Source: Nitrospiraceae bacterium (lineage in GTDB: Bacteria; Nitrospirota; Nitrospiria; Nitrospirales; UBA8639). From it: a stretch of 52,863 nt of DNA. The DNA lies in assembly GCA_003523945.1 (NCBI GenBank), contig DOFS01000624.1:1-52863 (forward strand), read 5' to 3'. This document shows, piece by piece, positions 17,554-25,024 of this stretch. Every line of letters starts with the position of its first letter. The first letter of the stretch is position 1. A model generated the notes under the pieces. It saw only the letters and a list, made by a program, of their open reading frames with translations, had not been told where the DNA came from and did no database searches. Position numbers and translations under genes: made by a program.

Positions 17554-18246
17554 TGAAACCAATGCTGTTTTTGTCTATAGCACAGTCACGAGGATTGTGC
17601 ACTGGAGGCGAGCGGCTGTCATGGGCTAAGTTTCTTCCTTTGGGTAGGTTATGAGATGGGTCCTTATCATGACTTATTTAGGGGAATGTCCTTCCCTCCA
17701 TCGGGAGGCATCAGCGGAGCTGCCCTACGCGTTTAGCGTGCGAATGGTGAAGGCGCCTCCACTTCAATCCGACTCACGTCCTGTTAGGGCTATGGGAGGG
17801 AGATAGGAAATTGTTAGGTAAGTTAATAATGGTCCAACATCGAGAGCCAAAAGAGTAACCCATTCCGCACCAATCGTTCGGTTTGGCTGTAGGGACAAGA
17901 TTTCCCACCAATTGATTTTTATAAAACCATCCCCCTTTTATCATGTCCAGGAACTACCGTTTTTGAAAGGCGTGATAGCTGGATTTCCTCGCAGATTTGC
18001 CAACAAATAATTTAGGGGAGAACCATTATAGTGCCAAGCCATCATTTCCTCCTAAGCGGTTTCAGAACAAAAAGGACCGGTTAAGGTGATGAGTCCTTTT
18101 TTATGGACTGCAATAACTCTGACAAAAAAATGACCGTCCTTTTTTATCATGTGTAAAAACTCCGTTCCCTTATGATTTTTTGTATTGAAATTTTCACTTT
18201 TTCCAGCCCTATTCCTCAAAAAACATGCCCCTTTCGATACGTTATT
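17554..18246. other. Intergenic region with dispersed short repeats
   Basis: I see no gene. The right half holds several copies of a short motif related to CCTTTTTTATCATGTCC (see the repeat entry), AT-rich tracts, and degenerate sequence. A small inverted repeat (CCCTCCATCGGGAGG, about 17694-17708) lies 140 bp after the CHAT gene but lacks a clear T run. Confidence 0.45.
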
Positions 18247-18956
18247 TCAAAAACCCAAGCACCCTTCTTCTTTCACCATTCCTTGATGATACTTGACGCG
18301 ATCGGGATTCGGACCTGAGAGTGGTAACGGGAGCACGTAATTGATTTGATCGACGGTGCCTTGCGGGTCTTTGCCGGCCAACACCAACCCGACTCCCACC
18401 GTCAGGTAGGTGACGAGCCGGAGGGTAGCCATCGCCATAGTGAACGGCAGGGCGAGCATGTCGGCGGTGGCCTTCAGGGGAGTCAGCGTTTGCGCGTCTT
18501 CAGTCAGGTCATCACAACCATCTTCCAAAAGAACCAATCCCTCGACAGGGAGCGAGTATGGGGTCAGATTGCCTGTTCCACAGGCCGTGATACCCATGAA
18601 GAGCAAGGCCATACAATGGGCTTTACCAAAAGAAAAGAATGTCCTCTTTTTTATCATGTCTAACAATTATGGAAATAAAGAGCTTGAAAAGATGCCATCT
18701 ATTCTCTTTGAAGCCAAGATTATTCTGGTTAGAATTGGAAAAAGCATTAATTGAAAATGCGTATGACCCCAATGGCGGACGTTATGAAAAACTATAGTCT
18801 TTTTCATGGGGACCACCAACTTGGCTTAAAGTTGGACTTCCCCTTTTTATCATGTCCAGAAATTCTTCCGTAAAGGTCAGGTCCCGTTCTCTGAGGAGTA
18901 ACAGAAGAAAAAGAAATTCTTCAATAGGTGTGCCCTTTTTATAGACTGCAGAAACT
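17931..18956 (+). repeat. Cluster of dispersed TTTTTATCATGTCC motifs
   Basis: Copies related to CCTTTTTTATCATGTCC occur at about 17934-17950, 18136-18153, 18641-18660 and 18840-18858. Two further variants read TTTTTTATGGACTGCA (about 18097-18112) and CCTTTTTATAGACTGCA (about 18934-18950). Several are followed by GAAA or AAAAACT and by TTCC or TCCG. They surround a small lipoprotein gene and end at the left end of a dead IS3 copy. They resemble stacked, decayed insertion-sequence ends. Confidence 0.5.
18247..18666 (-). CDS. Putative small lipoprotein
   Basis: The product (139 aa from the longest start) has basic residues, a hydrophobic stretch MALLFMG and a lipobox ITAC, so Cys29 of the longest form would be lipidated. 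A second hydrophobic segment follows (about residues 71-99: MLALPFTMAMATLRLVTYLT and GVGLVLAG). The fully open frame and lipobox support a real gene. One of the dispersed repeat copies overlaps the 5' end, so the true start may be the ATG at residue 4 or 19. Function unknown; the pattern is that of short envelope lipoproteins of unknown role. Confidence 0.6.
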   Translation of the reverse strand: MLDMIKKRTFFSFGKAHCMALLFMGITACGTGNLTPYSLPVEGLVLLEDGCDDLTEDAQTLTPLKATADMLALPFTMAMATLRLVTYLTVGVGLVLAGKDPQGTVDQINYVLPLPLSGPNPDRVKYHQGMVKEEGCLGF

Positions 18957-19860
18957 GGTCTTCCCCTGATTTTGCGGACACATCTAAAAAGAGCCCCAAT
19001 AGGCGAGGAGGTGTGTCATGGCAACACAGCGAAGGAGATTTTCCCAAGAATTTAAACAGGAGGCGATGCAGATGGCGAAGGGGGCTGATCTGTCCATCAG
19101 CCAAGTCGGGAAGGATTTAGGACTTCATACGACTGTGTTACGTCGATGGTGCCGAGAGTAGGAACGGGAGGGATCAAAGGCGTTTCGAGGCCAAGGAGTT
19201 CCACGGGATGAAGAAGTGGCTCGGCTCAAACGGGAGTTGGCTGGTGTGAGGCGAGAACAAGATTTTTTAAAAGACGCGGGGTCTTCTTTGTGAGGGATAC
19301 GCCACGAGGTATGCCATGATTGCCTCCTGTCGCAGCCTGTTTCCCATTCGTATGACGTGTCGATTCCTGCATGTCTCGCCGAGTGGCTACGACGCGAGGC
19401 AAACTCGCCCGAAAAGCCATCGGGCCACGGCCAATGAGGAGTTAACCCAGGCGATTCGACACCTTCATACGGAGAGTGGTGACGTGTATGGCAGTCCGAA
19501 GATCTGGCAGGAGTTACAAGAGCGTGGGCACGCCTGTGGCCAGCATCGAGTGGCTCGACTGATGAAACAGGAGAAGATCCAGGGCATTCCCTCAAAGAAA
19601 CGTTGGCGGAGTCGAAAGTCAGGTGAGCGACCTCAGGATGTGCCGAACCACCTCGCTCGAGATTTTGGAGCGGAGACGCCGAATACCAAATGGGTCACCG
19701 ACATAACGTATATCCGCACGGCCGAAGGGTGGCTGTATTTGGCGGTCGTCCTCGATTTGTTTTCCCGGCAGGTGATTGGCTGGTCGATGCAACCCCGACA
19801 AGACTGTGAGCTAGCCCTTTAAGCCGTTCGTATGGCGGTGGGACAAGGGACGGGTGATTG
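18956..19860 (+). mobile_element. Remnant of an IS3-family insertion sequence
   Basis: A probable left end (TGGTCTTCCCCTGATTTTGC at 18956) with TGCGGACA is followed by orfA and orfB relics on the plus strand. IS homology fades after about 19855 with no matching right end, so the copy is truncated at its 3' side as well as mutated. It lies at the apparent left border of the BREX-carrying element and may have contributed to that junction. Confidence 0.65.
19018..19855 (+). pseudogene. IS3-family transposase orfA/orfB, inactivated
   Basis: OrfA begins MATQRRRFSQEFKQEA, the usual helix-turn-helix start of IS3 OrfA. It is broken by TAG at 19159-19161 where CAG is expected, then continues (RDEEVARLKREL, leucine-zipper-like) to a TGA at 19291. 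OrfB starts in the neighbouring frame around 19316 with YGSPKIWQELQERGH (HTH_21) and the integrase core WVTDITYIRTAEGWLYLAVV, including the first two catalytic Asp residues (TDITY and VLDLFSR). A TAA at 19820 interrupts it and the part carrying the catalytic Glu is missing. orfB is in the +1 frame relative to orfA, not the -1 frame used by functional IS3 elements, which also points to decay. Confidence 0.8.
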
Positions 19861-19870
19861 TTTAGGTTAA

Positions 19871-20171
19871 GGATAAGAACCAATTCCCTTCTCCCTGTCG
19901 TGACCATCTACATCTGATCATCCCACTCCCCCTTTTCTTCCTCTTCCTCTTCCTCTTCCAAGAAAAAAGGGCTGTTCTAGAGGCCCATAAAAAATATTCT
20001 CCATGGATTTTCTGATAATTGTCGACCCACAAAAGCTGACCAAGACCTACAGATCTTCTCACATCACAAAAACAGGCAGTGGCTTCTGATCAGAATTCCA
20101 GGTGGGAAAAGCCTGATGGCTGTTCAAAAGTATAATTTCTCCTTGCACCGGAATTTTCTATAATAAATTCC
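19871..20171. other. Intergenic junction region with hexanucleotide repeat
   Basis: No gene is seen. A simple repeat of about four CTTCCT units lies at 19936-19959. This stretch separates the dead IS3 copy from the first gene of the likely BREX-carrying element, so an element border may lie here. I found no copy of the tRNA-Gln att sequence in it. Confidence 0.4.
19936..19959. repeat. Hexanucleotide tandem repeat (CTTCCT)x4
   Basis: The sequence TTCTTCCTCTTCCTCTTCC and its continuation form about four CTTCCT units. Such tracts can slip, but there is no gene here whose expression it would obviously switch. Confidence 0.7.
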
Positions 20172-20798
20172 TCAGTCAATTGCTGCAGATTTTCTTCTAC
20201 TTCTATAACGGCGAGAAGCGACATTCTCTTGGCATGAAGCGGTACAGAAGATCTTTTTCCCCTTAGCCGAAACAAAATACTTTTGGCATCCGAGACATCG
20301 TCCTACCGGACCATGCCGGCTTAATAGGATGGCAAACAACAGATGTACGCCACCTTCAATTTCATTGACCCTAGGAATAATCTTCATTGTTGTTGAACGA
20401 AATCCTGGATCAAGCTCAAAGGTGACATCCTGTAAATGAATGCTAGTTAGGTGGCCTTTATAAGAACATACAAGGGTGTCAAATAGTTTTTTTTGAACCG
20501 AAATTACCTGTTCCTTGCTGGGGAAAGGTTTTATTGAACCATCTTCAAGCGAAAGAGACCACTTCATTGCCTTAATTCCATTTCCTTTTCTCCCTGAAGA
20601 GATAAAAAATGCAAATACCTCAAATTGAAGGTCTTTTAATTTTTGGGGGGAGAATTCCCTAAGGTTAACCTGGGAGAATTCAACTGCCCATTGTAAAAGA
20701 GTATGACTAAAAGGCCCCAATCGTTTTTTTGCATTGAGAACTTTCTCGAAGGCATCTCCAAACAAATCTTGTTGGGACAAATTCTTATCATTCGTCAT
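20172..20798 (-). CDS. CGNR-like zinc-finger protein
   Basis: This 208-aa protein ends with a four-cysteine motif, CLGCQKYF then FCTASCQENVASRRYR, like the C-terminal CGNR-type zinc finger, a probable nucleic-acid-binding module. The N-terminal 150 residues are helical and unrecognised. The start codon lies within a 15-bp palindrome (20796-20810), which suggests autoregulation. A similar protein with the same kind of C-terminal finger sits in the second element at 50838-51638, so this gene may be part of the shared control or mobility kit. It is divergent from the small gene at 20921. Confidence 0.65.
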   Translation of the reverse strand: MTNDKNLSQQDLFGDAFEKVLNAKKRLGPFSHTLLQWAVEFSQVNLREFSPQKLKDLQFEVFAFFISSGRKGNGIKAMKWSLSLEDGSIKPFPSKEQVISVQKKLFDTLVCSYKGHLTSIHLQDVTFELDPGFRSTTMKIIPRVNEIEGGVHLLFAILLSRHGPVGRCLGCQKYFVSAKGKKIFCTASCQENVASRRYRSRRKSAAID

Positions 20799-20831
20799 GG
20801 ATAATCCATGGTTTAGTTAAAAATATCCATG
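20796..20831. promoter_or_regulatory. Palindrome and repeat over the start of the CGNR-like gene
   Basis: CATGGATAATCCATG (20796-20810) is a perfect palindrome around one central base and covers the start codon of the minus-strand gene. A further ATCCATG lies at 20825-20831, about 21 bp (two helical turns) away. This is a plausible operator for a repressor acting on one or both divergent genes. Confidence 0.4.
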
Positions 20832-20920
20832 ATTCACTTTTTTTTGATTGAAAAGCTCTGAGGGGAGATTTATAAAGAATATAAATGTGCGATTCAATGT
20901 TCCAAGAGGAGAAATTATAA

Positions 20921-21106
20921 ATGGAAAAAATCCAAGAAGGCCCAATACGGGAAAACTCTCCACTAAAAATTGGTCGAGAGATTAAATCGCTTGAAGTTGA
21001 TTTTGCAATCCCACGAGTTATTCATATTATTCCCATAAACTCGAAGGGAAAAAACCCAATTTATTGCCTAAAAATAACGGCAAAAGGAGGAGCAACTTTA
21101 GTATAA
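20921..21106 (+). CDS. Small hypothetical protein
   Basis: A 61-codon ORF starts with an ATG preceded by AAGAGGAGA about 7 nt upstream, a strong ribosome binding site. The product has a charged start and a beta-rich end (VIHIIPINSKGKN, YCLKITAKGG). No family recognised. It is divergent from the CGNR-like gene and a rho-independent terminator lies 100 bp downstream. Small genes like this are typical of integrative elements. Confidence 0.5.
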   Translation: MEKIQEGPIRENSPLKIGREIKSLEVDFAIPRVIHIIPINSKGKNPIYCLKITAKGGATLV

Positions 21107-21205
21107 AGCATCACAACCTTATAAAAGATATTTGCTTTTAATCTCTATCCGAAGTTAGCGAATGGCCTGAAGAAAGGCCTATTAAGCCAAACACGGGCAT
21201 AAGCG

Positions 21206-21267
21206 AGGCCAGGATAGAAAAGTAATGGAGCTCCAACTCCCTAGCTTTTCTATTCTGGCCTTTTTTT
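21206..21267 (+). terminator. Strong rho-independent terminator or attenuator
   Basis: AGGCCAGGATAGAAAAG (21206-21222) pairs with CTTTTCTATTCTGGCCT (21245-21261), with one or two mismatches, and is followed by seven Ts. It can end the transcript of the small gene at 20921-21106. Because the next ORF starts only 16 bp after the T run, it may instead act as an attenuator in front of the primase operon. Confidence 0.75.
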
Positions 21268-21282
21268 ATTTGGATCAAAATT

Positions 21283-21486
21283 GTGTCAAAACGGGTGTCC
21301 CAAGAATTTCTGGCAAAGACTGGAGCGTGCTGGAAGGGCAAGTATCCGGCGCTCCTAACCAGTGAAGATTTGCATGAAATCACCACCAATACCGCCGATT
21401 TCTTCACGGTCTTAGCCGAATGGGAACACCTGGTCAACAATCCACCCCACGAGGATTCGAGCGTCAGGAAAGGAACAACAGAATGA
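21283..21486 (+). CDS. Small protein coupled to the primase gene
   Basis: A 67-aa ORF with a GTG start. It ends in an ATGA overlap with the primase start (ATG 21483, TGA 21484-21486), the hallmark of translational coupling. The sequence (SQEFLAKTGACWKGKYPAL, then an acidic helical region) has no recognised family. No strong ribosome binding site is visible before the GTG, and a terminator-like structure lies just upstream, so the N-terminus is uncertain. Confidence 0.5.
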   Translation: MSKRVSQEFLAKTGACWKGKYPALLTSEDLHEITTNTADFFTVLAEWEHLVNNPPHEDSSVRKGTTE

Positions 21487-23933
21487 AAAGGCCTGAGCAT
21501 GTCACCTCTAACACTGATGAAACGCAGGGGCATCGAAAGATGATAGAGCCAGAAAGCGGTTCATCGGTTACTTCATCCCCCAACGATTCAGGAAAACCTG
21601 AGGCCTTGGCCCAGCACCATTGGAACATGCTGGCCAGCGAAAGCGGCATTCAGCGAGAAGTGATCGAGTTTAGAGGGTATTGCACCGTCGAAAAAAAATC
21701 GCATGTAAAAAAACTCGGATTTAAAGACACGCAGTGCAATGTCCCAACTCTGCTCATTCCCATATACAACGTGCATGGGAATATTGCCTTATACCAGACT
21801 CGCCCAGATAATCCTCGCATTAAAGCGGGCAAACCCATCAAATACGAGACTCTCGCCGGAAGCGTAATGGCACTCGATTGCCATCCCTCTATTCGCCACC
21901 AACTTCTAAATCCCAACATTCCGTTATGGATCACCGAAGGAATAAAGAAGGGAGATAGTCTCGTCACCCACGGATGCTGTGCCATTGCCCTACTCGGAGT
22001 GTGGAACTGGCGGGGGACCAACGAACAAGGTGGAAAGACCGCATTGCCTGACTGGGAATCCATTGCGCTCAACGGTCGGCTCGTCTATCTCGCCTTCGAC
22101 TCGGATGTCATGGTGAAGCAGGGAGTCTATCAAGCCTTGGCAAGGCTCAGTGGCTTCCTGGCTCTTCGCGGCGCCCGGGTCCAATACATTTATCTCCCCG
22201 GAGGCGAAACTGGAGGCAAGCTCGGCGTAGATGATTACCTGGTGCAGGGCCACACGGTAGCCGACCTACTTGCCCTGGCCACGGAAAAGTTACAAGAACC
22301 ACTGCCAACAGAGGAGCAGGCGAAGGGGGACAGGCCAACGATTCAAGTGAACAGACGATTTCTTCGTGAAATTGTGGATGACGCGCTCGATGCCCTTCAG
22401 AAAGCCAACGATCCACCGACCATCTTCCGCCGTGGGTCGACCATTGTGCGCATGCAGACCCACCCTGTACTAGCTGCAGAGACGCTGACCATCGTCACAC
22501 TCAAAGGATGGTTAGATCGTATAGCTGATTGTATGGTGTTAACGGAGAAGGGGGAGACGCCTGCACGACCACCCAGCGATGTAGTAGCTGATATTCTGGC
22601 CCACATTAATCCACCCTTCCCGGTGTTGAACGGGATCAGCCTGGTGCCCTTGTTTGTGCCAGATGGCCGATTACTGACAAGGGAAGGCTATGATCCTGAA
22701 TACGGGCTTTTCCTAGGCCTTCGGGAACTGGAGAACGTGCGAGGAACTATGCCAGTTGACCAAGCACGACAACTCATCCTTGAGGAATTGCTCGGGGATT
22801 TCCCGTTCGTGGATGACGCCAGCAAGGCTCACATCATCGCACTTCTCCTCCTTCCTTTTGTGCGCCAGATGATTCAGGGACCCACCCCGCTCCATCTCCT
22901 TCATGCGCCAACCCGGGGAACGGGGAAGGGACTTGCAGCGGATGTGACAGCGCTGGTGACACTGGGCGTCCCAGCCCCCGTGATGGCACTCACAGGGCAG
23001 GAAGACGAGACAGAAAAGCGCATTACAGCCATGCTACTGAGTGGCACCTCTCTTATCTTACTCGACAATGTTACCGCGATCCGGTCTCCATCGCTGGCCG
23101 CCGTGCTGACAGCCAGTGAGTGGCATGGACGCCGACTCGGGCAATCGGAAATGGTTCGTGCTCCTAATAACGCCGTGTGGATGGCAACCGGAAACAATGT
23201 CGAACTTTCCGACGAACTTGCTCGTCGAGTGGTGACCATTCGACTGGACTCTAAAATGGAACAACCTGAGCACCGGACCAGATTCCGTCACCCCAACCTG
23301 GTGGTATGGGTCAAGGAACATCGTTCAAAATTGGTGTGTGCCTGCCTTTCTCTGATCCAAACCTGGATTGACGCGGGCAGGCCTCCAGGTGTGGCAACCC
23401 TCGGACGGTTTGAGCAATGGACTCAAGTGTTAGGAGGCATCCTTCAGGTCTGTGGGGTTTCAGGATTCTTGGATGACCGCCAATGGGTTCATACGGAAGC
23501 AGACCAGGACACTCGCGCCTGGAAGGCGTTCTGCGATGCCTGGTATGAACGATATGGGGAACTAGTTGTAACGGCGAAAGATCTTTTTGTGGTTGCCAAG
23601 GAACGGTCGCTACTCCTAACTTTATGGGGTGGTCGGAGCACCATAGCCGCCCAGCAGCGATTGGGCCATGCCCTGGCAGATCGACGGGACCGCCTATTTG
23701 GCAGATTCTATATTCGCTCAGCCGAGCGTGCCTCCTCAGGAAACAACGCCTACCGCCTGGAGGTCCCTCAAACAGATCTGGACAAAACACCCAAAACACC
23801 CGAATCACAAACAAATTCCTCACCAACAGCAACTCAATCTGCGAATGGAATAGGTGTATCCGGCGTTTCAGGTGTTTCTGGCCAAAGACATTTATATTTG
23901 AATAATCCGGAGGTGATTGATCTTGTTAATTGA
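21483..23933 (+). CDS. DUF3854/TOPRIM primase with C-terminal AAA-type ATPase
   Basis: I start at ATG 21483 (816 aa), which has AGGAAAGGA upstream and overlaps the previous stop. The N-terminal 280 residues form a DUF3854-type TOPRIM domain: GIQREVIEFRGYC, PLWITEGIKKGDSL with the catalytic Glu, and VYLAFDSD with the acidic pair. The central part (about 430-640) is an ATPase with the Walker A-like HAPTRGTGKG, the Walker B-like LILLDNV and the sensor segment MATGNNVEL, as in phage and island replication helicases. The C-terminus (TPKTPESQTNSSPT, then GVSGVSGVSG) is low-complexity. It probably primes and unwinds DNA for replication of the integrative element after excision. Confidence 0.8.
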   Translation: MKRPEHVTSNTDETQGHRKMIEPESGSSVTSSPNDSGKPEALAQHHWNMLASESGIQREVIEFRGYCTVEKKSHVKKLGFKDTQCNVPTLLIPIYNVHGNIALYQTRPDNPRIKAGKPIKYETLAGSVMALDCHPSIRHQLLNPNIPLWITEGIKKGDSLVTHGCCAIALLGVWNWRGTNEQGGKTALPDWESIALNGRLVYLAFDSDVMVKQGVYQALARLSGFLALRGARVQYIYLPGGETGGKLGVDDYLVQGHTVADLLALATEKLQEPLPTEEQAKGDRPTIQVNRRFLREIVDDALDALQKANDPPTIFRRGSTIVRMQTHPVLAAETLTIVTLKGWLDRIADCMVLTEKGETPARPPSDVVADILAHINPPFPVLNGISLVPLFVPDGRLLTREGYDPEYGLFLGLRELENVRGTMPVDQARQLILEELLGDFPFVDDASKAHIIALLLLPFVRQMIQGPTPLHLLHAPTRGTGKGLAADVTALVTLGVPAPVMALTGQEDETEKRITAMLLSGTSLILLDNVTAIRSPSLAAVLTASEWHGRRLGQSEMVRAPNNAVWMATGNNVELSDELARRVVTIRLDSKMEQPEHRTRFRHPNLVVWVKEHRSKLVCACLSLIQTWIDAGRPPGVATLGRFEQWTQVLGGILQVCGVSGFLDDRQWVHTEADQDTRAWKAFCDAWYERYGELVVTAKDLFVVAKERSLLLTLWGGRSTIAAQQRLGHALADRRDRLFGRFYIRSAERASSGNNAYRLEVPQTDLDKTPKTPESQTNSSPTATQSANGIGVSGVSGVSGQRHLYLNNPEVIDLVN

Positions 23934-24246
23934 AGCTCTAATCGCTTTACAGGTGAAATTGCCGGAGAAGGAAATTACGTTCGAGCCAGGCCAATCAGTC
24001 AACCTCCCGGAGGAGCTTGCCTTAAAACTTCTAGAAAGGGCTGCCGGGAAGGTTCGGGTTGTTACTCCTCCCGTTTTGGCTGATCTCATTCCTGGTGTCA
24101 AAATTGTTTGGGAGTCTCCACTTTTTGGCCAATGCGCGGGAGAAATTGCCTTACCTCCCGAAAATGGATGGCTGGTTGTCCGCAGTCATAGCGTGACTGG
24201 CAATTTGGCGTTGGTGAATGTGGATTGGGTTGGGAAGTTGAAATAA
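23923..24246 (+). CDS. Hypothetical protein downstream of the primase
   Basis: GGAGGTG at 23909-23915 gives a good spacing to TTG 23923, so I prefer it to the TTG at 23917. The product is 107 aa and overlaps the end of the primase gene by 11 bp. It contains KLPEKEITFEPGQSVNLPEE, then a short helix and a beta-rich end (GWLVVRSHSVTGN). No function is recognised. Position and coupling imply a role with the primase. It converges with brxA, with only 28 bp between the two stops. Confidence 0.55.
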   Translation: MLIEALIALQVKLPEKEITFEPGQSVNLPEELALKLLERAAGKVRVVTPPVLADLIPGVKIVWESPLFGQCAGEIALPPENGWLVVRSHSVTGNLALVNVDWVGKLK

Positions 24247-24274
24247 GAAAAGTCCTTTTGCTCCGATTTTCTTT

Positions 24275-25024
24275 TTATTTTCGCAACATAAGAAAATCCT
24301 CGTCTAAACCATGGCGCACAAGCTCTAGGTGTTTGGAATTCCTTAGGTTGTGCTGTATGGGCATCGGTTTCACATCAAAGGGGAAAAGGCACGGACTCTC
24401 TAGCAAACTTTTCAAAGAAGCTAAACCTTTCGGGTGCGAGTGCAATAAGGCTTCCACTAACCATGAGACAAGCTGAACATTATCAAGAACGAGTACTTGT
24501 CCTGCAGTGTAAATCCCTTTTTTGCCGGTTTCCTGAAGAACGCCCCAGTCCAGGTACGAACGCAGCACACGACGGGCTGCACGAGAAACGGTTTCGCGCT
24601 CACCATATTGCTCGCGGACTCGCCGTTGGACATGAGCTGGCGCAACAGAACTCTGTAGTCTCAAGAGCCGACCCACTTGCACCGCCACGCTCGACCAAAA
24701 CGGATAGACGGCCATAACCATCCCCCAGTGGATGGCAATACGTTCGCGTCGAGAAACACTCTGCAGAAGTTCCATGCCTTCGACGCGCAGCGACTCGAGT
24801 TCTGTCGGAACCGTCACCCACGTCTTCAGGAGTATCGTGATGATCTTCTCGCGATTCCCGCGCTCGGCCTGACCACCTATGGAAACCTTGCCCTTTAGCA
24901 GCTCCTGCAAGGCAGCATTAATCGCCGCTTTGTCACTCCCTGCCAAAACCAAATTGGCTGTTTGCTCAAGCCATTCCAGACGTACGCGCTGACTGAATCC
25001 GATCTGGTTTGTCCGTTTGGTCAT
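24275..25024 (-). CDS. brxA: BREX protein BrxA (DUF1819)
   Basis: This 249-aa protein is the last gene of the operon and overlaps pglZ by ATGA (25021-25024). It is helical and basic, with the BrxA-type SVSRRERIAIHWGM and the winged-helix-like segment RRVLRSYLDWGVLQ, and its length fits the family. BrxA is a small DNA-binding protein required for BREX phage restriction. The identification rests on both sequence feel and its place after pglZ, which is the type 3 order. Confidence 0.85.
   Translation of the reverse strand: MTKRTNQIGFSQRVRLEWLEQTANLVLAGSDKAAINAALQELLKGKVSIGGQAERGNREKIITILLKTWVTVPTELESLRVEGMELLQSVSRRERIAIHWGMVMAVYPFWSSVAVQVGRLLRLQSSVAPAHVQRRVREQYGERETVSRAARRVLRSYLDWGVLQETGKKGIYTAGQVLVLDNVQLVSWLVEALLHSHPKGLASLKSLLESPCLFPFDVKPMPIQHNLRNSKHLELVRHGLDEDFLMLRK

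Noticed and set aside
19018..19860. Active IS3 element using programmed frameshifting
   Set aside because: The frame relation is +1 instead of -1, two nonsense codons are present, and the catalytic Glu region is missing.
19936..19959. CRISPR-like repeat array
   Set aside because: It is a contiguous hexanucleotide repeat without spacers; no CRISPR array was seen anywhere in the window.
19862..20062. Minus-strand frame with a Lys-Arg repeat
   Set aside because: The repeat comes from the CTTCCT tandem tract and nothing else supports a gene.
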